The notes beneath the pieces were generated by a model. That model was not told where the DNA came from, searched no databases, and saw only the letters and a list, made by a program, of their open reading frames with translations. Positions 11,001 through 21,245 of a stretch of 64,000 bases of DNA are shown piece by piece. Every line of letters starts with the position of its first letter. Positions within the stretch are counted from its first letter, which is position 1. Source of the stretch: Sporothrix humicola (Eukaryota > Ascomycota > Sordariomycetes > Ophiostomatales > Ophiostomataceae); contig WNYE01000140.1 of the NCBI GenBank assembly GCA_021396245.1, positions 1 through 64,000 on the forward strand, read 5' to 3'. The position numbers were made by a program, and so were the translations under genes.

Positions 11001-14000
11001 AGAAACATGCGCGACAATACGCGCTCAGTCAGCTTCGACAAGGAGAGCATCAAGAGCATGAAGAGCTCCCGCTCTTCGTCGTCCAAAATGCCCAAAGTTA
11101 TGCGCCAGATCAGCCTTGGCCAGCGTGGTTTCGGCATAGCTGCACCCAAGGCTGCTGTAGCCGAAGTCAGTGTAGAGACGGTTGCCGCATCGCGTCTTCC
11201 CTCCGCCCCAACTGTGAATCTATCTATGGCTACGGCCACTTCCTCCACAACGTCAGCTACCGCACACGGCGGCCTTCCTAGCACGCCCAAAGTGTCAGCC
11301 GTTTTCCCAACTGGAGGCGATGGCATAAACTCGCCGCTCTCCGGCCCACATGGCCTCTCGTCAACAGACCGAAACACATCTCGGCCAGCACTCGGTCGCA
11401 TGATCGGTGGCGGCAGCTCCACAGACCTCCGCAACCGCGGCCTTCTTGCGCCTGAAACGCCAACACGTCCCATAGTCATCCGTTCAGGCGACTCCTCGAC
11501 ACAGCTCGCAGCTGGTTCGTTCCTGGGCGCCGGCTTGGCTGGCCGTACAGAGGCACCACGGCCCCACGAAGACCGTGATCTACGCTACTCCAATGCCCTG
11601 CGTGCCGACGACGCCCAGCGCGTTTACAACTCCAAGCTGCTCGCCGAGGCCGTGCCAGAGACCACAAAGGCCCTGTCGCCTACTGCGGCCATGGCGCCCT
11701 GGCTCATGATGATCAACCCTTCCAAGCCCGAGGCCAACAAGATTGATTCTGTCACGTTTAACAGCCGCTGGCAGCACGTCTTCCCCCGCCCCGGCGAGAT
11801 CCGTGTCATGCGCTGGAAAACTCTGTGTTCGCCGGCGTCTGTACCTCTCACGACCGAGTACTTCCCTTCCAAGGCTCAGTTCGAGAGCGAGTACCAGCAG
11901 CAGCCCTACAGCGTCTCCCAAGAGGCCGACGAGGATCTGTTGCCTGAGGTTCCGCAGACGCGTGACAATCTGCTGCGCGAACTCATTAGTCTGAGACTGT
12001 CACAAGGGTTTCAGGTTGTTATCGGCCCAGTCGTCGCCAAGGCATTTGGCCAAAAGCAGATGAAGATCGCCGACATCTTCTCGACGGACCAGCAGCCCTT
12101 TGAGGACGGAACAAGCATCTTCATGTCCATTGGAAACACCATCCACCAGCTGTCCTTTGCCAACGACTCAGAGGTCCAGGTCAACATCTACCACCGCAAG
12201 ACGGACAATGGGGCTGCGGCGGCTTCGATGACTGGTGGTGTCGGCACAGGTGTCGACGGGGTCCTCGGTGAGAGTGGCGGTGCCTCTGCGAACCCCACGC
12301 CGCTCTACCGCCCAGCTATCCGCACACTTTTGGACCGCGACTACAGAACAAGCGCCATTGACCTTTCCGCGCCTCGCACAGAGCGCAATTGGAACTACAT
12401 TGACTCGTACCTGGCCGGTCACGACGAGCAGCTGACTGAGAACCTGCGCTTCTGGCGCGCGCGTTTTGTGTTGATTCCCATGGTTCTCCCACACCGCACC
12501 GGGTCTGTCACGACAACGGCAGGAGCAACACCTGGCGTCGGGGCCGGTGCGACAGGTGGAAACGCGGCTGTCAACCCCAATGCGAACCCCAACAACCCTG
12601 TCGACAACGACGAAGAAGTTCGCATCGAGGGTATCCGCAAACTGGGCCAGCTGTGGCAGAGACACCGCGTCATCCCTGCGTCTGAGCGCCATTTCCTGCA
12701 GACACTCTCGAACCGCCACCGCCGCACGCGCGATACCAACCAAAACCCACTCGATGTCGTCTACAAGACCGAGGACCCGTCGCTCGTCATTGCCGCCGAG
12801 CTCGAGTCGACTCTACCGCTTTTGGGCGGTGCAGGCGGCGCTGGAGCTACAGCTGCCGGAGGAGGCCAGATGCAGCAGCCGTTCCGCAAGGGCCAGCTCG
12901 TAACCAACCGCGATCCCTTCCGCAAGAGCAGCCTCAACCTGGCCGCGCTGGCCGAGGCCATGCAGCAGCCTGTCGAGCAGGGTGGCGTTCGCATGCAGAA
13001 CCGCCGCTGGCATCTGCGGCTGCATTACAACTGCTTTATCGGCTCGGACATGACGAGCTGGCTGTTGGACAATGTCGAGGATCTCGAGAGTCGCCAAGAG
13101 GCCGAGGCCCTGGGCAACATGCTGATGGTGTCCGACCGTCCTCGCGATCGCGACTATCTGTACAAGGATAGCAATAAAGACAAGGAGAAGGATACATCCA
13201 ACGACGCCGAAAAGGATGGGCATGCGTCATCCGACAAGAAAGATCGCGAAGGTAGTGCAGCCAGCGGTGGAAGCAACACAACTGGCGACGGTACATCAAG
13301 CACAGGTGCTACGTCATCGACCGGAACTGGTGGTGCGACAAATACTTCTGCTTCGGGATCGACCCCTGCGGCCCCTCGGGAACCAAAGCACCAGGGTATC
13401 TTTGTCCACGTCGAGAAGCGCCACGCCTTCCGTGACGGCCAGTACTTTTACCAGATCAGCAGCGAGTATGCAAAGCCGCACAACACTAGCGGCTGGTTCA
13501 ACACACGCAAGGCTTCAGTGGCACAGATACCCACGGCAGCCGACCTCCAGCGTGATAGTGGTAGTGGAAGCACCGGTCTTGGCGATAGGCCACGGCAGTC
13601 AGCATCTCGGCCGGCGTCGGTCCACGAAGATAGCGATTTCGGCCGAGTTCCGCCGTCGGGTGCCTCAACGCCGATCCTCTCGGCGATTTCTGGCGCCGGA
13701 AACAATGCAGGCAATACCAACAACAGCGGCATCAACGAAACCGGCAGCAATGCCAATGCCAGCGCTAACCCAAATAACAAGAAGCGGCCTCGCGTGGTGC
13801 TCAGCAAGATGATGAAGTACGACGTCGACCACCGCAAGCGCTCATACCGGCCCGAGCGGATTGATCTGCACTATGACCGCCTGCACAACCCAGACAACTG
13901 CTACCACATCCGCATTGAATGGATGAACGTCACCGCCAAGCTGATCGAGGACGCCATCGAAGTCTGGGCTCGCGAGGCTTTCCAGCACGGCCTCCGTCTC

Positions 14001-15509
14001 GTCGAGGTGCCCATTGCCGAGGCCTCGTCGATCAGCGAGGGCAACCCGTTCCGGCGGCCGTACAAAGTGCGGCTGGCTCTCGCGCCGCCTACACAGCGCC
14101 CAGCCACCTACTACGACCCGAACCTGCTCGCTCCGCAGGCGCAACCCGGCCGCCACTTTTATCAGAGGGCCATCCTGCGCAAGTTTGGATTTGTGCTCGA
14201 CACGGAGGCCGCGTCCAACTTCCCGCCCAGCGTCGACGTGCAGTACTCGTGGGGCCGCCCCTGTTTCAAGTACTCGCAGTATATCCACCGCTCGGGCATC
14301 ATCCTCGCGCAGATTGACGATGAAGGCGACTTCTTGCTGCTTGTCAACCGTCTGTACAGCAACCGGTCCATTGCGTCGTCTGTGCGTGATACGATGCGGC
14401 CAGGACAGGCAGGTCAGGCAGGACAGGCAGTCCAGTCAGATCAACAGCAGCAGCAAACACAGCAGCAGGGTCCCATGCCGGGGGACTCAGGGCCAATCCA
14501 GTCGCCCATGGTCAAGTCGACGCTCTACCACTCGCCACGGCTGCGGCCCGCCGGTCTTGAGGCTCTGAGCCAAAAGGGCAGCTCCGCGACCATGTCGGGC
14601 CTGCTCAATAAGAACAGCGGGCCCGGCCCCAGCCCTGTCGTGACGAGCAGCTCGGTTGGCGCACAGTCTTCGCTTCCTGGAGGCGGTGGTGCAGGCGGTG
14701 GTGCAGGCGGAGTTGGAAGCAGCAACACTCTGGGCGCCATTCCCAGCGCTGCCAGCGCCGTCCTCTTCTCCATCTCGACAAACGGTCTGCCACCAGGCGA
14801 CGACCCAGAAAGTGTCATGGACGAGCTCGAGGCGTTTAGCCAGGACCCCGTGGCCCTCGAAGCGTTCTACGCCGAAGTCCTCGAGAAACGCAACAGCGCC
14901 GCAACAGCAGCGTCCGCGACAGCAGCCGGAACTCCAGGTGTCGGTGGTCTGCACGGCAGCCATCCGCACATGTTCCCGCCAGCACCGTCCAGTGCAGGCA
15001 CAAGCTCCGCAGCCGGCACGCCCACGTCAACAGGCCGCCCCGTGTCGCATAACTTGCACAACAGCTCCTCGTCGTTGCTGTCATCAGCCGCTGCACGCGC
15101 TACGGCCGAAGTACCCGACACCAACATCCCAACGCTCGGCCTGCCGCCCGGTCTGTTGAACAGCAGCACACGCGTGACGAGCGGTGGCAGTGGAAGCAGT
15201 TTCTTGAGCAGTCTCGGTGGCGGCGACAGCAGCCCCCTCGCGCCGCCTTCCAGCGGCAGCAACAGTCTCCGGTCGCCTGCCAGCACGAATACGGCTTCTG
15301 GTGCCGGTAACAATAGCAACAATAACAGCAGCAACAACAGCCAGCAGTTCATGCCGCCCCTGACCCCGATCCGGACGACAAGCCCCGGCTTCTTGGCGTC
15401 GCGTCTCTTCCTGCGCCGCAGCAGTGTCGACGACATTGGTTTGCAGCGGCAATCGGAAGACGGCAGTGTACAGGGAAGCCCCGGTCTCCCAAGTCAACCT
15501 GGGCAGTAG
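8031..15509 (+). CDS. IML1: IML1 / DEPDC5 homologue, SEACIT (GATOR1) subunit
   Basis: IML1 works with NPR2 and NPR3 at the vacuole as the GAP complex that inactivates Gtr1/RagA and so restrains TORC1 when amino acids are scarce. The single exon encodes 2492 residues; fungal homologues are usually about 1800-1900. Visible blocks: the N-terminal domain (about residues 95-480, with MWDFDSDCSGEILFSK), a von Willebrand-like section (about 565-625, ISVVVITPGSGVFEVEYDAL), PWLMMINPSKPE near 1225, a DEP domain starting near 1642 (RLHYNCFIGSDMTSWLLDN), and a conserved C-terminal domain around 1880-2110. Long Ser/Ala/Gly/Gln-rich inserts lie at about 640-1190 and 2115-2492, and one interrupts the DEP domain. 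ATG 8031 is the first in-frame methionine that gives a plausible start (MSRNGFSPAHSRK); an unseen 5' exon cannot be excluded. Antisense frames across it are shadows. Confidence 0.9.
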   Translation: MSRNGFSPAHSRKTGPPRWASHLRQFSLNSAESGPADASLGGDPGPSSTGSPTPAHSSQYPPPHQHQQHHFHSNTHPSSSTPPRARSPDTMSSNSTIREANFAKAPLPVFERTCTVTVNESFARDEVLMNLDHFDDGVQPGQLMAIDVLPDQRPGFGTTGNASSGNTSNNNTLRRPNAPAATGRKDDLGGATGGTPAGNSGNAQDSTGSGSNGAAGGQSDGDLDTGRRYLFIVKDMPKELKARHPTVEIYVAKRVADAFCMKKGSTVLLTPVDASNPAIEASHVELVFKDQYLSRADMWRLTVSELAERTIYRGQMVLFMSTIKAQVTHVFVEGKRVQSAFFGKNTRPIFRSESARFVLFIQMAREMWDFDSDCSGEILFSKVVNGLLPTLFKKWAARKVKHLVTIVLFARVEYDTGLAVDLSEASVQHDYYTGVQSSGNRRPYKDFYRVVVSEMSSGEWTRILYQLKREFNLFRRDISLHHLAHLRPDTAASLPGASISEESATGGLGGIGDTTGEAGKKQPFNQKQQHIQAESSSAMYGNVLEAVNMASTLFSHDYVDRDLMRTGISVVVITPGSGVFEVEYDALRRTTEALVGNGIGIDLICIPKVPLHYAPLFRFRHPHHLDRDFVKSRTYSSNSQANSQGNSQGNSHGHSQSHSKSIGAHFAHMSTSTPKQMTPLYGSYTSVGGHSMSPRKGAGVHSSSRDTPQQRTFEAMGADRFNESWFYALPQWLHVSYWASEPNELLMRQGVPLPPLALEGTRPGRHLEEFAVRCRMYDLQMRGVLETNEIETTPLHADPLFPRTAFKASSDSLSNSPVEHGGVLVIQNKLAANVLFDQVYGFQKFAADKLAKQNSKSLWKQLQEYDGTRQKLPTRRHNQQSGGGNNSSSHKRGELDDGSAPLSSSALTLTGPSTLRKQHFLGDRGGSTTASSSTYADRRSSTASFMSTAGGASSHTTASASTSSHRPVSSSTAAPTPGSSALLSSRGLDYRNMRDNTRSVSFDKESIKSMKSSRSSSSKMPKVMRQISLGQRGFGIAAPKAAVAEVSVETVAASRLPSAPTVNLSMATATSSTTSATAHGGLPSTPKVSAVFPTGGDGINSPLSGPHGLSSTDRNTSRPALGRMIGGGSSTDLRNRGLLAPETPTRPIVIRSGDSSTQLAAGSFLGAGLAGRTEAPRPHEDRDLRYSNALRADDAQRVYNSKLLAEAVPETTKALSPTAAMAPWLMMINPSKPEANKIDSVTFNSRWQHVFPRPGEIRVMRWKTLCSPASVPLTTEYFPSKAQFESEYQQQPYSVSQEADEDLLPEVPQTRDNLLRELISLRLSQGFQVVIGPVVAKAFGQKQMKIADIFSTDQQPFEDGTSIFMSIGNTIHQLSFANDSEVQVNIYHRKTDNGAAAASMTGGVGTGVDGVLGESGGASANPTPLYRPAIRTLLDRDYRTSAIDLSAPRTERNWNYIDSYLAGHDEQLTENLRFWRARFVLIPMVLPHRTGSVTTTAGATPGVGAGATGGNAAVNPNANPNNPVDNDEEVRIEGIRKLGQLWQRHRVIPASERHFLQTLSNRHRRTRDTNQNPLDVVYKTEDPSLVIAAELESTLPLLGGAGGAGATAAGGGQMQQPFRKGQLVTNRDPFRKSSLNLAALAEAMQQPVEQGGVRMQNRRWHLRLHYNCFIGSDMTSWLLDNVEDLESRQEAEALGNMLMVSDRPRDRDYLYKDSNKDKEKDTSNDAEKDGHASSDKKDREGSAASGGSNTTGDGTSSTGATSSTGTGGATNTSASGSTPAAPREPKHQGIFVHVEKRHAFRDGQYFYQISSEYAKPHNTSGWFNTRKASVAQIPTAADLQRDSGSGSTGLGDRPRQSASRPASVHEDSDFGRVPPSGASTPILSAISGAGNNAGNTNNSGINETGSNANASANPNNKKRPRVVLSKMMKYDVDHRKRSYRPERIDLHYDRLHNPDNCYHIRIEWMNVTAKLIEDAIEVWAREAFQHGLRLVEVPIAEASSISEGNPFRRPYKVRLALAPPTQRPATYYDPNLLAPQAQPGRHFYQRAILRKFGFVLDTEAASNFPPSVDVQYSWGRPCFKYSQYIHRSGIILAQIDDEGDFLLLVNRLYSNRSIASSVRDTMRPGQAGQAGQAVQSDQQQQQTQQQGPMPGDSGPIQSPMVKSTLYHSPRLRPAGLEALSQKGSSATMSGLLNKNSGPGPSPVVTSSSVGAQSSLPGGGGAGGGAGGVGSSNTLGAIPSAASAVLFSISTNGLPPGDDPESVMDELEAFSQDPVALEAFYAEVLEKRNSAATAASATAAGTPGVGGLHGSHPHMFPPAPSSAGTSSAAGTPTSTGRPVSHNLHNSSSSLLSSAAARATAEVPDTNIPTLGLPPGLLNSSTRVTSGGSGSSFLSSLGGGDSSPLAPPSSGSNSLRSPASTNTASGAGNNSNNNSSNNSQQFMPPLTPIRTTSPGFLASRLFLRRSSVDDIGLQRQSEDGSVQGSPGLPSQPGQ

Positions 15510-18500
15510 ACGTGTATGGGGAGTTCAAAGGACGTTTTTGATTATGTAACTTTGGTAGGAATTTTGTTTACTTTTTTATTTATGAACCTGTATTATATCA
15601 AGCATTGGATATCCTTTACTGTATTTTTGCATAATATATCTTGTCTAATTCTTTCAAACTTGTGTTTTTCGTGTGAATTTTTGATGTGGTGCGTTCCTAA
15701 TTTTTTATTTTTTATTTTGTCGTAAAAAAACGAAAAAGAGAACAGAGACATTCAATAAAATTTGAATATGTCAGCCATCATCACAATGTGTACTTTGACA
15801 AGTAAAGCTCACAGTAAATTATATATAAATTATATATAAAAGCAATCCTCGATATCCGCTTGATCTTATCCTTCTGTATTTTTAACATCAAATCTGAACC
15901 CATTATTGTTGCTCGCTATGGCACAACATCAATCACCAGCCACCTGATCCTTCTGCACAACTTTTAACTATACCCAGAATCGTGATCTCGACTCATGCGT
16001 GTTTCGGCCATTCTTCTCCAGCCACTTACGGCACTGACCTTCTTTTCTGCCCTATGTCTTGGCAACCAATATTGACCAAAGAGAAGACGAGACGATGAGA
16101 GCTAATGCAGCGAAACGCAGCCATAACGCTGGCTCAACAGTTTATTGAATTTTTAGGACTCTTCTGTCCATTTCGGAAGTCATGTCGTCGTTTTCTCAAC
16201 CCTTGTCTTTTGACTCTCGTCCTCTGCCAGACCCTCGGAGGTCTCGAAAGGAAAAAAAGAAACCGAGACATGCCAGCACAGAGGTCGCCGGTTCCTTGGA
16301 TCTGTCGCAGCCACCCCAGCCAGTGAACTGTCGTGTCTCGTCATCACACCGTTTGTCCTGTCTTTCTTTTCCTTCTCTTTTTGTTCCGGCTCTCATCTTC
16401 GGTTTTATTTTGAAAATTTGCCCCGATTTCATCACTTTCTGCAAAGCCTTGCCGAGCCACTCTCAATCCCCATAGTGACGCGTTTCATGACGATGCAAAA
16501 GGCGGGAAAGGACAGGCAGACGGTTGACTTCTACTTCCTCACACGTTTCTTACTATCTACTCACTGATACGAGGAAATCGTGGACGGAACTGCTTCTCGC
16601 CGACGGGCACATAATTTTCTTTGCCCAGCGCACTGAAGTTTTGGGCGTCATGCCCAGCCTCCAAGCCCGTCTTGACCTTGTCGGATGGGCTGCTGCTGCT
16701 GGTGACAACGCAACGTTCTTCTTTGAACGAAAGGAGAGAAAATGCCCAAAAGACAAAACCGTGGACATGCGGTGAGCCGCCACCTTTCCCCGACGAGGCG
16801 TACAGAGTTCAAAGTATAATACGGGCACAATACGAGAGTTTGCAGGGTAGAGGACGAGAAGAGAATAAAAAAGCAGCTCAACACGAGATAGAAAGATGTA
16901 TCTGGAACGGAAAGACAAATAAAGTACGACGTACACAAAAAAGACAGACGATGTCTTGCGGTGTATTTCATTGCACTCAAATTCAAATATTGGCCGAGTA
17001 TCACCACCTTTCTCGATTCTATCACCTCTTTTCTAGTGATGCCTCTCTCCTTTTTACCTGACACTCGGGTCTCTCTCATATATCGCTCTGCCGATTATTG
17101 CATGTATTGTCGACGTGGCGGACGCTGTTTTGTTTTGATTTGCTGGATCGTCTGTCTCCGCACTACCAAAAAAGTCCCAAATAGTCCCAGCCGGGCCCAG
17201 TGTTAATTTGCTACGTCGTAATTAGCGGGCAGGAACCAAGAGGCCTCCGTTCTTTTGCGCGCATCTCATCTTATGCCCTGTTCTCGAATGGCCACTGTAG
17301 CACAGTGTAATTGTGCTCTAGCATATGCTGGAGATTGGTGTTTTACAGCGTGGGGAGACAACATGGTCGTCTTCTCCATCCTTCTTCAGTTTTCTTCTCT
17401 TTTTTTCTCCTTTTCTTTCCATGTTCCTTCCTTCCTTCCTGCGCTGCATGGCATTTGTGCGATTGTGCTCCGCATCGTGCCTGCTGTTTCTGTTCTTCGC
17501 CTGCTGACCTCATACGGCAGGCACGCAGACAATCTATTCGGCGCATGCCTCGAAGGATACATAAAAATACACCGTGAAATACGGCCTCCTGCATGACGTA
17601 TTCCACGGAAGGCGCTCTGGTTATCATCCCTTCCCTGAACTTGTAAACGTCACCTCCTTGCTGGAGACCTACAGGCCTAAAAGCGCCTGGCCAATCTCCT
17701 TCTTCCCCATAACAGCCCTGAAAAAGAGAAAGAAAAAAAAACGACCACCAAAATACCAGCACATGTCTAACAACTGGCGAATCGTGCAAGCCGTGCGCGC
17801 CAAGACACCCTAAACCTCTTTCTACACTCTTCATTTTGCGCGTCTTTGTCCACTTTGCCCCCATTTGTTCTTTCCCTCTTTTTCGTCCCATTTTGTCCTC
17901 CCTTTTCGCCGACTGTCGTCAATTGGAAAGAGCGATCTTGCAGTTGCTTTCTCGATTTTCGCGGGTTGTTTTGCAACTTTGTGCGGTTCAGATCCGGTTT
18001 GTTTGCTGTCTGCACCTGAGCCCCGTATTGTAAAAAATGCACGAGTGTGCACCTTGTGTCGTACACATCTAACAAATCGTGACGTCGTGAGATTTTCCCC
18101 CCAGTGTTGGTTGGAATGGTCCTTTTTGCGCACGAGGTGTGACAGAAAGTGCCTCCAGCAGTTCTAGGCCCGATCGCTCCTTCCAAGACTACTGAATTGC
18201 TTGTTTTGCACTTGGCTACTGCCTTTAAACTTGGCTTTGCGCTGCCGCCCTATGTAGCGCAGGTACGACCGGCGCTGGAACCAGCGCATTTACTCTGAAA
18301 CGATCGAGACCGAAATCTACTTCCCTGTGTTGGGGTGTCTTGGCATTTTTGGGTCCAACGAAGGAGAGACAGATACACACGTAGCTCATCTCCCAGTTTC
18401 TGGCCTCCTACGTTTGTTCGCAGGGACGTGTCGCCAACTGCCGTAGGTCCAGACTTGTCCATGTTCCTGTCGTCGTAGTCGTCGTCTTTTGAGTCCTCTT

Positions 18501-20238
18501 TTCTTCTTCTCTCATTGACACCCCTCCCGTTTCTGACGGCCCTTCTTTCCTTCTCTTATTCTTCTCTTTGGTCGTTCTTTCCTCGATAATCGCCTCTCGC
18601 GCACCTCGTCGACACGATATCTCCTTTTCTCCACGGCTCACTTCTCATCGCTCCTTCCATTTCACCTTGTTAACCACCCTTTTGCGGCCGCTCTTGCCAC
18701 CGCGATATCGTGAACAAAGGTATCGAATATAGCCAACATACGCTTTCGCGTGACAAGGTACGTTGGACACAACAAACAAAACAAAGCGACGCAAGGAAGG
18801 AGCCGTGTTGCACAGTTCGCAAACAGGCAAACCAACCTGCTCTTGCCGTTCTTTCTTTGCCTTGCTCTTTTCTTTGCGCACGCACTCACCCTCTTTCTCC
18901 CCCTTCCTGCCCTGCGTCCCCCTTTCTTCCCTCTTCATCTCTCCCTTCTTCTTGCTCTCGCTCTTTCAACCTTCTCCTGGATCACCTCACTTTTGTCTTT
19001 GTTCTCAATTCTATTCTTGTCGGCTGTCTGCGACGCATGCCACATTTTCGACCACAAGCGCTCTTTCAAACTCTATTTGAAGCGCCCACACAGTCGCCTT
19101 TTATTTTTTTTCGCCCTATTACGCGCTCACTCCATTCATTTCGCCCAGCCAATCGCGCCTCGTGACTAGGGCCTCACCTTTGTTGACACTGTTCAGAACC
19201 AGGACCGAAAGCAGTTATCAGTTTCAACACCACATCCAGGACCCCTACTTCGGATTCCAGATTCCCGGATTCGATTCCTACGCGATTCCTGTACCTTTTT
19301 AATACTCGGCTCTGCGCCTCATATAACGTAGGCGACATCTCCATCTCTCGTCTCTCCTCCATTTATCAAATTTTACCTCGCCCTCTGCCTTGCACCGCAC
19401 AAGGCTGAGTCTTGTTCGCCAACAAACGCCAATATTTTAGTATCAATCAACCAAGCTTTTCTTCAGGCTCTCCAGCGTTTCTCGGGCTCACTCCAGCTCC
19501 ACCATCTACGCCCGGCATTAGTAGGGGCACCTTTTAACAGATTCCAGCAAACGAGACAAGCTCCGCCTTCCGTCGCCTTCAGAACCTCTCCACACAACGC
19601 GCACACACACCAGCCACGATACCGACGTGGTTTTTCTTCGTCTATTTCGCTCTTTGGCATCAAAGCTTGTCCAACAGGCCGCAGCCACATCCCCATTCGT
19701 GACGTCTCTCCGTTTCCCCTGTCCACCTGTCGCCTTACAATTCCCGCGCGGCAATTGTCTTGCTCTGGTTTCTTGGGAGGCCTGATCTTCACCTCCAGCT
19801 CTCTTGGCGCCGCACACAGCTTCAAATACTGGGTACCTCGACCTCGATCCGTTGTTGCCCAGCCCGCACAAGACTTGAAGTGCATCTTTTTTACTTCCTT
19901 CGCGCCTCGGCCCTCCACTCCGTTCTTATTGTTCAATACTGCCACGCGACAACTCTACAACCACACCCGCCTTTCGCCTCACCGCACCTGTCACCGCTTC
20001 CAGAAATTCGGAGCCCAAGCATTCAGTTTCCGTTTCCGATACCCAATATCCCCTGTCGAAGCAATACCGATCTGTCCGCCTAGCACCGTCGCACAAAAAG
20101 CCACGCCGCCAAGTCGCATATAGGACACGTTCTGTGCCTTGTGTTTCTTCTTCTTTTTTGCACTTTCGAGATTTGTGCACTTTCGAAATACCCATATCAA
20201 CAAAGGCTTACAATCCCATCTTCGAAACCGAAGCCACT
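15510..20238. other. 4.7 kb without a recognisable gene; AT-rich 3' flank then pyrimidine-rich leader-like DNA
   Basis: 15510-16080 is AT-rich and probably carries the IML1 3' UTR. From about 18450 to 20240 the plus strand is strongly C/T-rich, as in long fungal 5' leaders, and points toward the Ca2+/H+ exchanger. No frame shows a domain. A tandem AAATTATATAT pair sits near 15820. Confidence 0.5.
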
Positions 20239-21245
20239 ATGTCGTGTAAGATTTTGACCCCGTTTTTGTGTTTTTGACCCCGATCGTCCCTGTTTGTCCC
20301 CAATGGCCCCGTCGCAAAATGCACTATTTCCCTCGTTCCTACCATTTTGCTTCCTTACTCCCTTCTCGACCTTCCGTTCCCCATGCTGCGCCCCTTTTTT
20401 GTTCACACCATATCCTCCTTTCCTACCCACCATGCTGCACTAGACCGGTTTTCCTTTTGCGGGACCCCTAGACTTTGCGCTGGCCGTGCGGTGCCCGGTG
20501 TCTGCCCTCTTGAGGTGCAGAACCAGGCACACATTGTCCACACTGATGCGCTTGGCTCCAACTTGGTTGTGCTTGGCTGCACCTTGGCTGCTCCTGACTG
20601 CTCCTTGGTTGCTGCTGGGTCCCACTGTTGTTTTTACCGTATTGGGTGCGATTTTGCCTTGCTCCAACCCGAACTACAGGCGGGCCTTTGCCTCATTTTC
20701 ACTCATTTTCTTCGTTTTCCGCCTGCTGCCCACACACACACACACACCAGTCGGTTGTTTCTTGTTGTTTCGAGGATTTTTGTTTTTGTTTTTGTTTCTT
20801 GTTTCCCATTTAATCACTCTTTCCCGTTTCACACTCCGATTTCCATCGTCCTTTCCCATTGTGCGGCGAGCTGCCGATTTGATGCCTTGATATCATCTCT
20901 GGCCGCAAATATCGCAACTCTCCAGCGACAACAGCATTGTGGCTCTACTCTCATTTTACCACTTTTCACCCAACGCGCGTCCCCCCTGTCTTGGCAATCT
21001 CGTGTGTTTATTCCACATCTGGCAGCGGCCCGCTTGAACCTGTCAACGAACCTTCAATCCACTGCACACACAAACTCGTTCTTTTCCATCACATTATCGC
21101 ATTGCTTTTTTCCTTCCACAACTGCAACCAGACGCCGTCGTAATTGATGGTCCCGCCGGAAGCAGCCTCTATTTACAATCGCCTCTCGAGGCAGGCTTGG
21201 GCGCAAGACGCCAGAATAGCACTGCTAACATGTCCAATCTCATAG
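20239..21245 (+). other. possible 7-nt first coding exon plus 1000-nt intron of the Ca2+/H+ exchanger
   Basis: ATG at 20239-20241 (A at -3) is followed by TCGT and then a consensus donor GTAAG at 20246. A canonical branch site GCTAAC lies at 21224-21229 and the acceptor CATAG ends at 21245. Exon 1 (7 nt) leaves phase 1, which is exactly what the frame at 21246 needs, giving MSFDAFRVKRE and a 593-residue protein. In this model the simple start ATG at 21230 lies inside the intron, directly after the branch site. RNA evidence is needed to choose. Confidence 0.35.
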
